DNA of 64,000 nucleotides from Lysobacterales bacterium (GTDB lineage: Bacteria; Pseudomonadota; Gammaproteobacteria; Xanthomonadales; Rhodanobacteraceae). Below are positions 48,112 to 56,882 of this stretch, piece by piece. The notes below the pieces were generated by a model, which was not told the DNA's origin, did no database searches, and saw only the letters and a program-made list of their open reading frames with translations. The position numbers and the translations under genes were made by a program. The stretch is taken from positions 806,001 to 870,000 of the forward strand of contig JADJHN010000002.1 in NCBI GenBank assembly GCA_016707485.1, written 5' to 3'. Position 1 is the stretch's first letter, and the number at the start of each line of letters is the position of its first letter.

Positions 48112-48212
48112 AAGGTCAAAGGTCTCGCCTGGCAGATGCCGCCGACGCCATGGTCTGTGGACCAAGCATGTTGACGTCGGCTCCTCCATTGTGGAGGCCG
48201 CTACTCCCCGAT
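48112..48212 (-). ncRNA. yybP-ykoY manganese riboswitch
   Basis: On the minus strand the leader has GGGGAGTAG at its 5' end (48202-48210), a stem CCTCCACAATGGAGG, CCGACGTCAACATG, a further stem TGGTCCACAGACCA, CGTCGG, and the second conserved loop GCGAGACCTTT (48118-48129). The two conserved loops (GGGGAGUAG and CGAGACCUUU) form the Mn(II) pocket in the known crystal structures. It ends about 65 bases before a TMEM165/GDT1 gene, a standard target of this class. Mn binding would raise exporter expression. Confidence 0.9.
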
Positions 48213-48308
48213 GACGGGCGCGACGATAGCAAGCGCGAACGCGCTTGTCGACGCTCACCATCGCCTGCCCGGTCGGCGCTGGCAAGCATCGGCGCCGCGA
48301 GCGCGCGC

Positions 48309-50042
48309 TCAGCCGGTGATCTTGCGCACCAGTACGCGACCGATCGCGCGCGCCTTCTGCGCAAGCGTGAAGCGCTTGAAGTTGGTCTTGACCACGCCTT
48401 CGGTGAAGGCGGTGCGCTTGCTGTAATCGATTGCGACTTCGACGATTGCCGGCTGGCCGCTGAGGGCAATCGCGTTGGCGGCGGCAATCTGCTTGTGCAG
48501 ATCCGCATCGCCGGCAATCCTGAAAAAAGCCGCGCCGACGGCGTGGGCGACGCCGTCGATCTGCACCGGCGCGAGTACCGTGCAGGGTTTGCGGTTGTAG
48601 GGGATTTCCTGGGCCTGGGCGATTTGCGACAACTCGCCGTCGCAGAACACGTAGTAGACGATGCCGAGGCGATTCTGCGTGGCGGTGATGATTTCCATGC
48701 AGGTCATGCGGAAGCCGCCATCACCGATGATGCAGTTGACGGGCACGTCGGGACGCGCCAGCTTTGCCCCGATCGCGGCTGGCACCGCATAGCCCATGGC
48801 GTTGAAATCGGTCGGCACGATCGCCGAGCGCGCGCTCAGGATCGGCATCAGCTCGGCAACCAGATAGGTATGGTTGCCATCATCGACAACGGTCACCGCT
48901 TCGGCCGGGTTCGCTGCGCGCAAGGCATCGAAGAAGCGCGCCGGATTGACCCGGCCTTTGCTGTCGTGGGCGTACCAGCTTTGCCGATAGGCCTGCTTGT
49001 CGGCGGCAATCTTCGCCTGCAGGGCGCTGTTGACGGGTGCAGCCGGCATTGCCTCGCGCAAGGCCGCCAGCAGCTGCGGCAGGATCACCCGCGCATCGCC
49101 CTCGATGGCGACCCTGGCCGGATAATTTGCGTTGAATACCTTTGGATTGATATCGATATGGATCAGCCGTTCGGGCACGCTGACGCCGTAGCTGCCGGTG
49201 GCAATCTCGGCAAAGCGCGTGCCGATGGCGAGCAGTACGTCGCAGTCGGCAAAGGCGGCGCGGGCTGCCGGCACGGCGGCCTCGCCGAAACCAAAGCCCA
49301 CATGCAGCGGGTGATTGGCCGGGAACATTGAAAACCCTTGCAAGGTGGTCGCCACCGGTGCCTGCAGGTGTTCGGCGAGGGCGCTGAGCTCGGCCAGGCA
49401 ATCACGCGTGCCCCAGCCGACAAAGAGCGCCGGATGTCTGGCCTCGCGCAGCAAGGCGACCGCCGCATCGATCTGGCTGGCGCTGGCCGGGGCCGGTAGC
49501 GCCGGTGCCTGCCAGGTCGGCAGCGTGCCGACTTCGGCGGCAAACATCTGCAGGTTGGCCGGCAATTCGATGAACACCGGTCCCGGCTCGCCCGTGGTCG
49601 CGGTGCGATAGGCATCGAAGATCATCGGCACGATCTGCTCCTGGCGCTCGATCATGTAGGTGGCCTTGGTGATGCCGCGCATGAACTGATGCAGGTCCAT
49701 CTGGTGCAACTGGTATTTCCACGGAATGTCGGTGCGGATGCCGCCGCAGATCACCAGCATCGGCACGCCATCGAGGAAGGCTTCGCCGATGCCGCTGGAC
49801 GCATGGGTGAGGCCGGCCGCGGGCACCACGACCAGGGTGCCGACCGTGTCGGACAGGCGACTCAAGCCATCGGCGATGAACGCGCCGCCGCCTTCATGGG
49901 CGACCAGCAGGGGCGTGATGCTTTCGGAGTTGTTGAGCTCGTCATACAGCTCGGTGTTCTGCACGCCGGGGATGCCGAAGGTATAGCGAACGCCGAGTTG
50001 CTCGAGCGCGTAGCGCGCCAGCCAAGCTCCGGTCTTCTTCAT
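48309..50042 (-). CDS. TPP-dependent acetolactate-synthase-like enzyme
   Basis: A 577-residue protein with three domains: N-terminal PYR (WLARYALEQLGVRYTFGIPG, with the catalytic Glu in AHEGGGAF), a central transhydrogenase-like domain (VGWGTRDCLAELSAL), and C-terminal TPP domain. The TPP motif begins GDGGFRMTCMEI; where most members have NN, this reads FCDGELSQIA, so it is an unusual subgroup. Such enzymes decarboxylate 2-keto acids or build acetolactate; the substrate is not known. ATG 50042 is chosen for GGGAG 10 bases upstream. It is the last gene of a four-gene operon with AckA and Pta. Confidence 0.85.
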   Translation of the reverse strand: MKKTGAWLARYALEQLGVRYTFGIPGVQNTELYDELNNSESITPLLVAHEGGGAFIADGLSRLSDTVGTLVVVPAAGLTHASSGIGEAFLDGVPMLVICGGIRTDIPWKYQLHQMDLHQFMRGITKATYMIERQEQIVPMIFDAYRTATTGEPGPVFIELPANLQMFAAEVGTLPTWQAPALPAPASASQIDAAVALLREARHPALFVGWGTRDCLAELSALAEHLQAPVATTLQGFSMFPANHPLHVGFGFGEAAVPAARAAFADCDVLLAIGTRFAEIATGSYGVSVPERLIHIDINPKVFNANYPARVAIEGDARVILPQLLAALREAMPAAPVNSALQAKIAADKQAYRQSWYAHDSKGRVNPARFFDALRAANPAEAVTVVDDGNHTYLVAELMPILSARSAIVPTDFNAMGYAVPAAIGAKLARPDVPVNCIIGDGGFRMTCMEIITATQNRLGIVYYVFCDGELSQIAQAQEIPYNRKPCTVLAPVQIDGVAHAVGAAFFRIAGDADLHKQIAAANAIALSGQPAIVEVAIDYSKRTAFTEGVVKTNFKRFTLAQKARAIGRVLVRKITG

Positions 50043-50075
50043 GGTGCCCATCTCCCGCGAATGATGATGTGAGTA

Positions 50076-51698
50076 TCAGTGATCAAGCAGGTTGCGGCCA
50101 CCGAGTGCGGCGGCGGCAGCGCGGGCCGTCAACACGCAGCCACCGAGGAAGGTGCCTTCGAGGGCGCGCAGTCCGTGCACGCCGCCGCCGCCAAAGCCGG
50201 CGGCCTCGCCAATCGCGTACAGGCCGTCGATCGGCTTGCCGGCGGCATCGAGTGCGCGGCTGGCCAGATCGGTCTGGATGCCGCCGAGGCTCTTGCGGCT
50301 GATGATGAATTCGCGGATCGCGATCAACGGCAGCGCCTTGCCATCGAGGATCGGCTGACGCTTGCAGGTGCGCAGGCGGTCGCCGCGATAACGGCGCAGG
50401 AAGGCGATACGCCGCAGTTGTTCGTCGTTCTGGAAGCGCTCCGGCTGCACCACGCGGGCGTCGTACTGGTGCACTTCGCGCTCGACCGTGGCCAGCTCGA
50501 CGGCATCGTCGCCCTGCAGCGCGTTCATGCGTTCGACCAGTTCCGGCAGGGTTCGGGCGACAACCACGTCGATGCATTTCTCGATCAAGGTATCGACCAG
50601 CCAGCGATTGCCGAACAGGAGATCACGCAGCAGGCCGAGGCGGCTTTCGTCACGGATGCTGGGGTTGTGCTCGGCACCCGACACTGCCAGTTCCTTCAGG
50701 GCGATGCGCCGGTTCATGAGTTGCCAGGAGTACTGCCGCGGTTGCCGGCAGACCTGGCTGACCAGTTCGCGCGTGTCGAAACCGGATACCAGCGGTTGCG
50801 GCCCGATGCGTTCGCCGCGCCAGTTCAACCAGAGCGCCGAACGTGGCGGTACCAGGCTGAGCCCGGCCAATGGCTGGCTCGGCGCATAGTGGTGCACGCC
50901 GGCCGCGTAGTTCCACATCTTGTCGAGATGGGTGATCTGCGCACCGGCTGCGGCGGCTGCATCATGAAGGGTGCCATCGGCAAAACGATGCGAGCCGTTG
51001 AGCAGGATCTCCGGCGGCGTGCCCCAATCGGAATGCCAGTTGTTGCGCACGCGTTCGAGATTGCCGTTGATGCCGCCGGCGGCAACCACGGTCGTTTCGG
51101 CGTGAGCCGTGAATGGACGTCCAGACGTCTCATCGATGCCGTGGCAACCGGTTACCCGCTCGCCATCGCGCAGCAGGCCGTTGACGCACTGGCCGAAGCG
51201 CAAATCGAGCAGGCCGACGTTGCGGTGTTGCTGCAAATGTCCGATCAGGGTTTCGGCGAGCTTCTTGCCGGTGCCCCAGACCATATGGAATCGCGGCAGC
51301 GAATTGCCGGGCGTGAACTGGCCGCGCTCGACCCAGTTCGGCATCGGCAGAAACCGGATGCCCTTGCCGCGCAGCCACCAGTACATGTGTTCGGTGCACT
51401 GGCCGACATAAGCGCGTGCCCAGCGCTGCGGCCAGCATGCCTCGACATCGAATTCGGCAAACGACTGCCAGTCGGCCAGAGCCAGCGCGGTGTTGTCGCG
51501 GATGCCCATGCGCCGCTGTTCCGGCGTGTCGACCGCGAACATGCCGCCAAAGCTGCGCCGGGCCAGGCCGCCGATTTGGTCGGGCTGGTCGCGATCGAGC
51601 AGGAGCACGCGCTGGCCCTGATCGAGCAGCTCGATCGCGCAGACGATGCCGGCAATGCCGGCACCGACAATGACTACATCATGGGTCGGCGGTGACAT
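50076..51698 (-). CDS. FAD-binding dehydrogenase (KstD/fumarate-reductase-like)
   Basis: A 540-residue flavoprotein. The N-terminal Rossmann FAD motif reads VVIVGAGIAGIVCAIELLDQG, followed by GGLARRSFGGMF. A catalytic-domain region has Tyr/His-rich motifs (YAAGVHHYAPSQ), and the end LYAIGEAAGFGGGGVHGLRALEG is the second FAD segment typical of the 'putative FAD-binding dehydrogenase' group. Relatives include 3-ketosteroid dehydrogenases; substrate unknown. The start at 51698 (MSPPTHDVV) sets the FAD fold close to the N-terminus. It lies 33 bases before the TPP enzyme and 39 bases after AckA, so it is in their transcript. Confidence 0.84.
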   Translation of the reverse strand: MSPPTHDVVIVGAGIAGIVCAIELLDQGQRVLLLDRDQPDQIGGLARRSFGGMFAVDTPEQRRMGIRDNTALALADWQSFAEFDVEACWPQRWARAYVGQCTEHMYWWLRGKGIRFLPMPNWVERGQFTPGNSLPRFHMVWGTGKKLAETLIGHLQQHRNVGLLDLRFGQCVNGLLRDGERVTGCHGIDETSGRPFTAHAETTVVAAGGINGNLERVRNNWHSDWGTPPEILLNGSHRFADGTLHDAAAAAGAQITHLDKMWNYAAGVHHYAPSQPLAGLSLVPPRSALWLNWRGERIGPQPLVSGFDTRELVSQVCRQPRQYSWQLMNRRIALKELAVSGAEHNPSIRDESRLGLLRDLLFGNRWLVDTLIEKCIDVVVARTLPELVERMNALQGDDAVELATVEREVHQYDARVVQPERFQNDEQLRRIAFLRRYRGDRLRTCKRQPILDGKALPLIAIREFIISRKSLGGIQTDLASRALDAAGKPIDGLYAIGEAAGFGGGGVHGLRALEGTFLGGCVLTARAAAAALGGRNLLDH

Positions 51699-51737
51699 GG
51701 CGGATTCCGCTGGATCGTGGGATGAACGCACACGCGC

Positions 51738-52931
51738 TCATGGCCGGGTCAGCTCGTTGGCGCGCAACGCGGCCATCCATTCCTCGTTGGTCGGTTCGAC
51801 CGCGACCACGCAGGCGCTGTCGGCGGCCGAGATCACCGGCGCATGGCGGCTGTTGGCGGCATCGTCGAGGCGGATGCCGAACAGGCCGAGTGCGGCGCAG
51901 ACGCGCGCGCGGATGACCGCGTTGTGCTCGCCGATGCCGGCGGTGAACACCAGCAGGTCGAGACCGCCGAGCACGGCAGCGAGGGCGCCGATCTCGCGCA
52001 CGATGCGGTGCACATACAGATCAAGGGCGAGTCTGGCGCGCGGATTGTGGCCTTCGGTGGCGAGCAGGACGCGCGGATCGGAGGATTCGCCGGAGACGCC
52101 GAGCAATCCCGACTCCCGGTACAGCAGCTGGCCCAGACGCTCGAGGCTGAAACGCCCGGTTTCCAGCAGCGAGAGGACGACGCCGGGATCGAGAGATCCG
52201 CAGCGCGTGCCCATCATCAGTCCGTCGAGGGCCGAGAAACCCATGGTAGTGGCAACGCTGCGCAGCTCGCGCATCGCGCACAAGCTGGCACCGTTGCCAA
52301 TGTGGGCGACGAGAACGCGACCACGGGCGAGATCGCCGTGGCGCCGCACCAGGGCGATTGACTGGTACTCGTAGGAAAGACCGTGGAAGCCATAGCGGCG
52401 CAGGCCACGCTCCCAGGCGTCGTAGGGCAAGGGCAGCAATTGTTCGACCATCGGCATGCCGTGGTGGAAGCCGGTGTCGAAGCAGGCAATCTGTGGCACA
52501 TCGGGATGCGAATCGAAGAACGATTCGATGCCTTCGAGCGTCGAGGGCTGGTGCAGCGGTGCCAGCGGGATCAGCCGGCGCAATTCCTCGAGCACGTCCG
52601 CATTGACCCGGGTCGGCGCGAAATAGCGGCTGCCGCCGTGGACGACACGATGGGCGACCGCGCGCAGCGAACCGGTCGGCGTGTACTCGCCAATATGCTG
52701 GCGCACTTCATCGAGCGCGGCGCGGAACGGGCGCTCGGCATCAAGCACGAGTGCCCGGGCGTGTTCGCTGCGGTTGTCCGACCAGGTTGGCGAGCTGCCG
52801 CCGATTCCGTCGATCTTGCCGCGCCAGCGTGCCTGTTCGCCGGGCTCGCCCGCGCCGACATCGTAAAGGGCGAACTTGAGGCTCGACGAGCCGGCATTGA
52901 GGACAAGGATGCAGGAACTGGCATCGATCAT
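51738..52931 (-). CDS. ackA: Acetate kinase
   Basis: A 397-residue protein. The N-terminal phosphate loop LVLNAGSSSLKF, then HRVVHGG, the substrate region CFDTGFHHGMP, the catalytic-domain GYHG-equivalent YGFHGLS, VLVAHIGNGASL and the C-terminal ELDLLVFTAGIGEHNAVIR-like segment are in the family order. AckA makes acetate and ATP from acetyl phosphate. The start ATG overlaps the stop of the MaoC-Pta gene by ATGA, so the two are translationally coupled, supplying acetyl-CoA to acetate conversion. It lies downstream of an FNR box. Confidence 0.95.
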   Translation of the reverse strand: MIDASSCILVLNAGSSSLKFALYDVGAGEPGEQARWRGKIDGIGGSSPTWSDNRSEHARALVLDAERPFRAALDEVRQHIGEYTPTGSLRAVAHRVVHGGSRYFAPTRVNADVLEELRRLIPLAPLHQPSTLEGIESFFDSHPDVPQIACFDTGFHHGMPMVEQLLPLPYDAWERGLRRYGFHGLSYEYQSIALVRRHGDLARGRVLVAHIGNGASLCAMRELRSVATTMGFSALDGLMMGTRCGSLDPGVVLSLLETGRFSLERLGQLLYRESGLLGVSGESSDPRVLLATEGHNPRARLALDLYVHRIVREIGALAAVLGGLDLLVFTAGIGEHNAVIRARVCAALGLFGIRLDDAANSRHAPVISAADSACVVAVEPTNEEWMAALRANELTRP

Positions 52932-54376
52932 GGTGGCGAGGTCTGATAGTGGCGGGCGACCAGCAGGGCGACCGCGCAGGAGGCGATTCGCGTATCGCGG
53001 GCGTCGGCGCGACTGGTCAGGATAACCGGCACGCGTGCGCCGAGGACGATGCCGGCGGTGTCCGCGCCGCCGAGGAATTCCAGTTGCTTGGCCAGCATGT
53101 TGCCGCTTTCCAGATCGGGCACGACCAGCACGTCGGCGCGGCCGGCGACCGGCGAGACGATACCCTTGATGCGCGCGGCGGCAATCGAGATGGCGTTGTC
53201 CATGGCCAGCGGGCCATCGAGGATGCCGCCGCTGATCTGGCCGCGATCGGCCATCTTGCACAGCGCTGCCGCATCGAGGGTCGCCGGCATGTGCGCGTTG
53301 ACGGTTTCCACCGCCGCCAGGATCGCCACGCGCGGCTCGTCGACGCCGATGATGCGGGCGAGGTCGATGGCATTGCGCACGATGTCGGCCTTGGCGGCGA
53401 GATCCGGGGCAATGTTGATCGCCGCGTCGGTGATGATGAACGGCCGCGGATAAGCCGGCGTCTGCATCAGGTAGCAGTGCGAGACACGACGCGACGTGCG
53501 CAATCCGGCTGCGCTGGCGAGGATCGCGCTCATGAATTCATCCGTGTGCAGGCTGCCCTTCATCAGCGCATCGACATGGCCGCCGCGGGCCAGGGCGGCG
53601 GCACGCTCGGCGGCCGCGTGGCTGTGCGCGACGTCGACAATCTCGATACCGGCCAGATCAAGTCCGGCCCTCGCGGCAATCGCCTCCAGCCTGGCCTGCG
53701 GCGCGACCAGCACCGGCACGATCAAGCCGGCATCGCGGGCGTCGAGCGCCGCTGCCAGCGAGGTCGCATCGCAGGGATGCACCACCGCGCAGCGCAGTGG
53801 CGGCAGATCACGCACGGCATCGAGCAGGCGGCGCACGCCATCGCCGTCGCCGAGGCGTACCTCGGGCAGGGTCGCGCGCGGGAGCACGATGCGTTCCGCG
53901 GGTGCGATCACGGTTGCTTCGCCATCGATGACCACCACGCCATCCTGGTTGCGGCAGGTGCAGGCAAGCGTGAGCTGGCGAGTTGCGGGATCGCGGGCGC
54001 GCACTTCCACCGCAATACCCAGGGTGTCGCCGACATGCACCGGTGCAAGGAAGCGCAGGGTCTGGCCCATATAGATCGTGCCGGGGCCGGGCAGGCGCGT
54101 GCCGAGCAGGCCCGAGATCAGCGTCGCCCCCCACATGCCATGCGCGAACATGCCCTGCAATGGTGACGACGCGCCCACTCCGGCATCGGTTTGCTGCGGG
54201 TTGTCGTCTCCGGAAATCACCGCGAAAAGTTGCACGTCGCTGGCAGTCAAGGTGCGTTGGGCGCTGACCCGGTCGCCTACCGCGATCTCGTCGAAGATGC
54301 GATTGCGCACGAAACGCAAAGCGTCTTCTTCACGAGCAGGGCTGGATGACTTGGCGGGTTCCGCTGCGGGGCTCAT
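52928..54376 (-). CDS. Bifunctional MaoC-like hydratase / phosphate acetyltransferase
   Basis: A 482-residue fusion. Residues about 25-155 are a MaoC-like hot-dog domain (DVQLFAVISGDDNPQQTD, GMFAHGMWG with catalytic Asp/His). Residues about 170-482 are a phosphate acetyl/butyryltransferase domain (GHVDALMKGSLHTDEF, DAAINIAPDLAAKADIVRNA, SPVAGRADVLVVPDLESGNML). The pair is annotated elsewhere as enoyl-CoA hydratase/phosphate acetyltransferase (PRK08190). It should make acyl phosphate from acyl-CoA for AckA, which follows with an ATGA overlap. An FNR box lies about 82 bases upstream, with a -10-like TACATT at 54422-54427. Confidence 0.9.
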   Translation of the reverse strand: MSPAAEPAKSSSPAREEDALRFVRNRIFDEIAVGDRVSAQRTLTASDVQLFAVISGDDNPQQTDAGVGASSPLQGMFAHGMWGATLISGLLGTRLPGPGTIYMGQTLRFLAPVHVGDTLGIAVEVRARDPATRQLTLACTCRNQDGVVVIDGEATVIAPAERIVLPRATLPEVRLGDGDGVRRLLDAVRDLPPLRCAVVHPCDATSLAAALDARDAGLIVPVLVAPQARLEAIAARAGLDLAGIEIVDVAHSHAAAERAAALARGGHVDALMKGSLHTDEFMSAILASAAGLRTSRRVSHCYLMQTPAYPRPFIITDAAINIAPDLAAKADIVRNAIDLARIIGVDEPRVAILAAVETVNAHMPATLDAAALCKMADRGQISGGILDGPLAMDNAISIAAARIKGIVSPVAGRADVLVVPDLESGNMLAKQLEFLGGADTAGIVLGARVPVILTSRADARDTRIASCAVALLVARHYQTSPP

Positions 54377-54451
54377 CGCTGTCTGCGCTCAGTCGGGAAT
54401 GGCATGAGCGGACAGTACAGCAATGTACCCGGCCAAGGGCACCGGGCAGCC

Positions 54452-54465
54452 CTGATCCAGATCAA
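54452..54465. promoter_or_regulatory. FNR box of the Pta-AckA operon
   Basis: CTGATCCAGATCAA matches the FNR/ANR consensus TTGAT-N4-ATCAA with one mismatch. Its centre is 34 bases from a -10-like TACATT on the minus strand, the spacing of class II activation. Confidence 0.8.
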
Positions 54466-54532
54466 GCGCAGCGGACCGCCCGGCGGGTCAATCCGGCCTG
54501 CGCCAACCAGCCGCGGTGCGCCATCGCTGCAT

Positions 54533-54546
54533 CTGATCCAGATCAA
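54533..54546. promoter_or_regulatory. FNR box of the GNAT gene
   Basis: CTGATCCAGATCAA, identical to the box at 54452, lies 57 bases before the GNAT start on the plus strand. A class II start would fall about 22 bases before the ATG; the -10 region is poor. Confidence 0.78.
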
Positions 54547-54602
54547 TTCATCCTCGCCACGGCCGGCGCACCATGCGCTTTCACCCCCACGGAGTTCGCC
54601 CC

Positions 54603-55151
54603 ATGACGCCTTCCGCATCGACCCGCAGCGATGTCGAATCCCTGCGCTGGAACGAGACCCTCGACAACGGCACCCGATTGCTCATTCGCGCCATCCGCAA
54701 GGACGATGTCGAGCTTGAGCGCGACTTCATCGAGCGCATGTCCCCGGAGGCGCGGCGCATGCGCTTCCTCGGCCACATCAACGCACCCAGCGAGGAGTTG
54801 CTGAAGAGCCTGACCGACCTCGATTTCGACCGACAGGTGGCACTCATCGCGACCATCGACCACCACGGCAAGGAGGTCGAGATCGGAGTCAGCCGCTACG
54901 CCACCGGTGCCGATCCCACGGCCGGCGAGTGTGCGGTCACCGTCGACGATGATTGGCGGCATCGCGGCATCGGCACCTTGCTCATGCGCCGCCTCATCGA
55001 AGTGGCGCGCGCACGTGGCCTCAAGCGCCTCTTCTCGATCGACGATCCGGGCAACGAGAAGATGCAGGAGCTTGCCGGGGACCTCGGTTTCAGCCGCCAC
55101 TTCGATCCGCAGAACCCGCAAGAGGTCGTGCACAGTCTCGATCTTTCCTGA
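54603..55151 (+). CDS. GNAT family N-acetyltransferase (Pat-like domain)
   Basis: A 182-residue acetyltransferase with the GNAT acetyl-CoA motif VDDDWRHRGIGTLLMRRLIE (R-x-x-G-x-G) and a closing LGFSRHFDPQNP. The N-terminal part (GTRLLIRAIRKDDVELERDFIERMSPEARRMRF) is the form of the Gcn5 domain found in protein acetyltransferases Pat/YfiQ, here without their CoA-ligase domain. Such enzymes acetylate proteins such as acetyl-CoA synthetase. ATG 54603 has GGAG upstream. It faces the Pta-AckA operon across an FNR-controlled region, so acetyl-CoA/acetyl-phosphate balance is a likely link. Confidence 0.84.
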   Translation: MTPSASTRSDVESLRWNETLDNGTRLLIRAIRKDDVELERDFIERMSPEARRMRFLGHINAPSEELLKSLTDLDFDRQVALIATIDHHGKEVEIGVSRYATGADPTAGECAVTVDDDWRHRGIGTLLMRRLIEVARARGLKRLFSIDDPGNEKMQELAGDLGFSRHFDPQNPQEVVHSLDLS

Positions 55152-55307
55152 ACGTCCGCCGCCGTCGCCGGCCGCCGCCGCGCATGCTCTGCCGCCGTCG
55201 CGCGGCGCATTTGCCTGCGCCGGAAACCTTCCTGCGACGCGTCGAGCAAGCGTGGCGCGAGACCTTGCCTGCGGCGACAGCGCTGCCTGCGCTGGCCCAA
55301 GGCTCGG

Positions 55308-55321
55308 TTGACCTGGATCAA
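55308..55321. promoter_or_regulatory. FNR box at hemN
   Basis: TTGACCTGGATCAA matches TTGAT-N4-ATCAA with one mismatch. It abuts, and overlaps by two bases, the AAGGAG ribosome site (55320-55325) of hemN, an unusually close position. Confidence 0.68.
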
Positions 55322-55334
55322 GGAGATCACTTCG

Positions 55335-56783
55335 ATGTCGCGGCAGCATGCAGTCATGCCAGCTCCCACCCTCATTCACCCGCAACTTTCGCGTGCCCCG
55401 GTATTCGATGCCGGGCTGATTTCGCGCTACGACATCAACGGCCCGCGCTATACCTCGTATCCCACCGCGCCGCAGTTCCACCAGCGCTTCGGCGAGGTCG
55501 ACCTGCGCCGCATTGCCCAGGCTTCGAACGAAGATCCGATCCCGCGGGCATTGTCAATCTATGTACATATCCCGTTCTGTCTGAGCCCGTGCTTCTACTG
55601 CGGCTGCACGCGCATCATCACGCGCGATCGCACGCGTGCCGATGAGTACCTCGGCCGACTGATCCGCGAGATTGAACTGACGGCACCCTTGTTCGACAAG
55701 GATCGCTCGGTCAGCCAGGTCCACCTCGGTGGCGGCACGCCGAATTTCCTCGATGCCGCACAGATGGTGCGCCTGCTGGATGCGCTGAAGGCCGGCTTCA
55801 ACCTGTCCGATGATCCGGATCGCGAGTTCGGCATCGAGGTCGACCCGCGCTTTTGCGATGCCGCCACCGTGCGCATGCTCGCCGACGTCGGCTTCAACCG
55901 CATCTCGCTCGGCATCCAGGATTTCGATGCCGAAGTGCAGCTCGCCGTAAACCGCGTGCAGAGCGTCGAGCAGACCCGCGAAGTCATCGAGGCGGCGCGC
56001 AAGTATGGCTTCCGCTCGATCAGCGTCGATCTCATCCACGGCCTGCCCAGGCAGACCACGCAGAAGTTCGCGCGCACGCTGGAGCAGGTCATCGCGCTGA
56101 AGCCGGACCGCATCGCCACCTATTCCTACGCGCACATGCCCGAGCGTTTCCGCGCGCAGAACCAGATCAATGCCGCCGATCTGCCGGATGCGGCGACGCG
56201 GCTGGCGCTGATCGGACAGACCGTGGCGACGCTGAACGCCGCCGGTTATCGTTACATCGGCCTCGATCATTTCGCCCTGCCCAACGACGACCTTTCGCGG
56301 GCCCAGCGCGCCGGCACCATGCAGCGCAATTTCCAGGGCTATTCGACCCACGGCGACTGCGACCTTATCGGTCTCGGCATGAGTTCGATCGGCCACATCG
56401 GGCGCAGCTTCCACCAGAACCCGCGCGACCTGCAGACCTACTATGCGGCGATCGACAGTGGCCACCTGCCGGTGCAGCGCGGCATGCTGCTGAGCGACGA
56501 CGACGTGATCCGCGCCGACGTGATCCAGCAGCTGATGTGCCATGGCGAGCTGGACATGGGCGATTTCGAGCAGCATTACGGCATCGAGTTCCGCAGCTAT
56601 TTCGCCGCCGAAATGGAGCGCCTCAAGACGCTGGAGAAGGACGGCCTCATCGACGTCGGCGCACGCGCCTTGCAGATCACCGCCCGCGGCCGCTTCCTTC
56701 TGCGCATCGTCGCCATGTGTTTCGATGCCTATCTGGGCCGCACTGCCGCAAGCGGCACGCCAAGTTACTCGAAGGCACTCTGA
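55335..56783 (+). CDS. hemN: Oxygen-independent coproporphyrinogen III dehydrogenase HemN
   Basis: A 482-residue radical SAM enzyme. The N-terminal RYDINGPRYTSYPTAPQF matches the HemN start, and the 4Fe-4S motif CLSPCFYC is C-x3-C-x2-C, followed by a Cys for the GC extension (YCGC). Then HLGGGTPNFL, RISLGIQDF, SVDLIHGLPRQ and the HemN C-terminal domain follow. It makes protoporphyrinogen IX without oxygen, needed for haem in low oxygen, including the haem of the cbb3 oxidase. AAGGAG precedes ATG 55335; a second in-frame ATG at 55356 would also give a normal N-terminus. It is followed by fnr. Confidence 0.95.
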   Translation: MSRQHAVMPAPTLIHPQLSRAPVFDAGLISRYDINGPRYTSYPTAPQFHQRFGEVDLRRIAQASNEDPIPRALSIYVHIPFCLSPCFYCGCTRIITRDRTRADEYLGRLIREIELTAPLFDKDRSVSQVHLGGGTPNFLDAAQMVRLLDALKAGFNLSDDPDREFGIEVDPRFCDAATVRMLADVGFNRISLGIQDFDAEVQLAVNRVQSVEQTREVIEAARKYGFRSISVDLIHGLPRQTTQKFARTLEQVIALKPDRIATYSYAHMPERFRAQNQINAADLPDAATRLALIGQTVATLNAAGYRYIGLDHFALPNDDLSRAQRAGTMQRNFQGYSTHGDCDLIGLGMSSIGHIGRSFHQNPRDLQTYYAAIDSGHLPVQRGMLLSDDDVIRADVIQQLMCHGELDMGDFEQHYGIEFRSYFAAEMERLKTLEKDGLIDVGARALQITARGRFLLRIVAMCFDAYLGRTAASGTPSYSKAL

Positions 56784-56882
56784 TCCGCCGCCGCGCGGAG
56801 TTGAGGATTCATTTCACTTTTTTCACGCTTTGGCGAGGAATGAGGTGAAGCCCCGCGCGCGCCATGTGACAATGACCGCGCC

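Noticed and set aside
48309..50042. Sulfoacetaldehyde acetyltransferase (Xsc), which would fit next to Pta
   Set aside because: The TPP motif and other sequence features are not those I know for Xsc, and no taurine or sulfonate genes are present.
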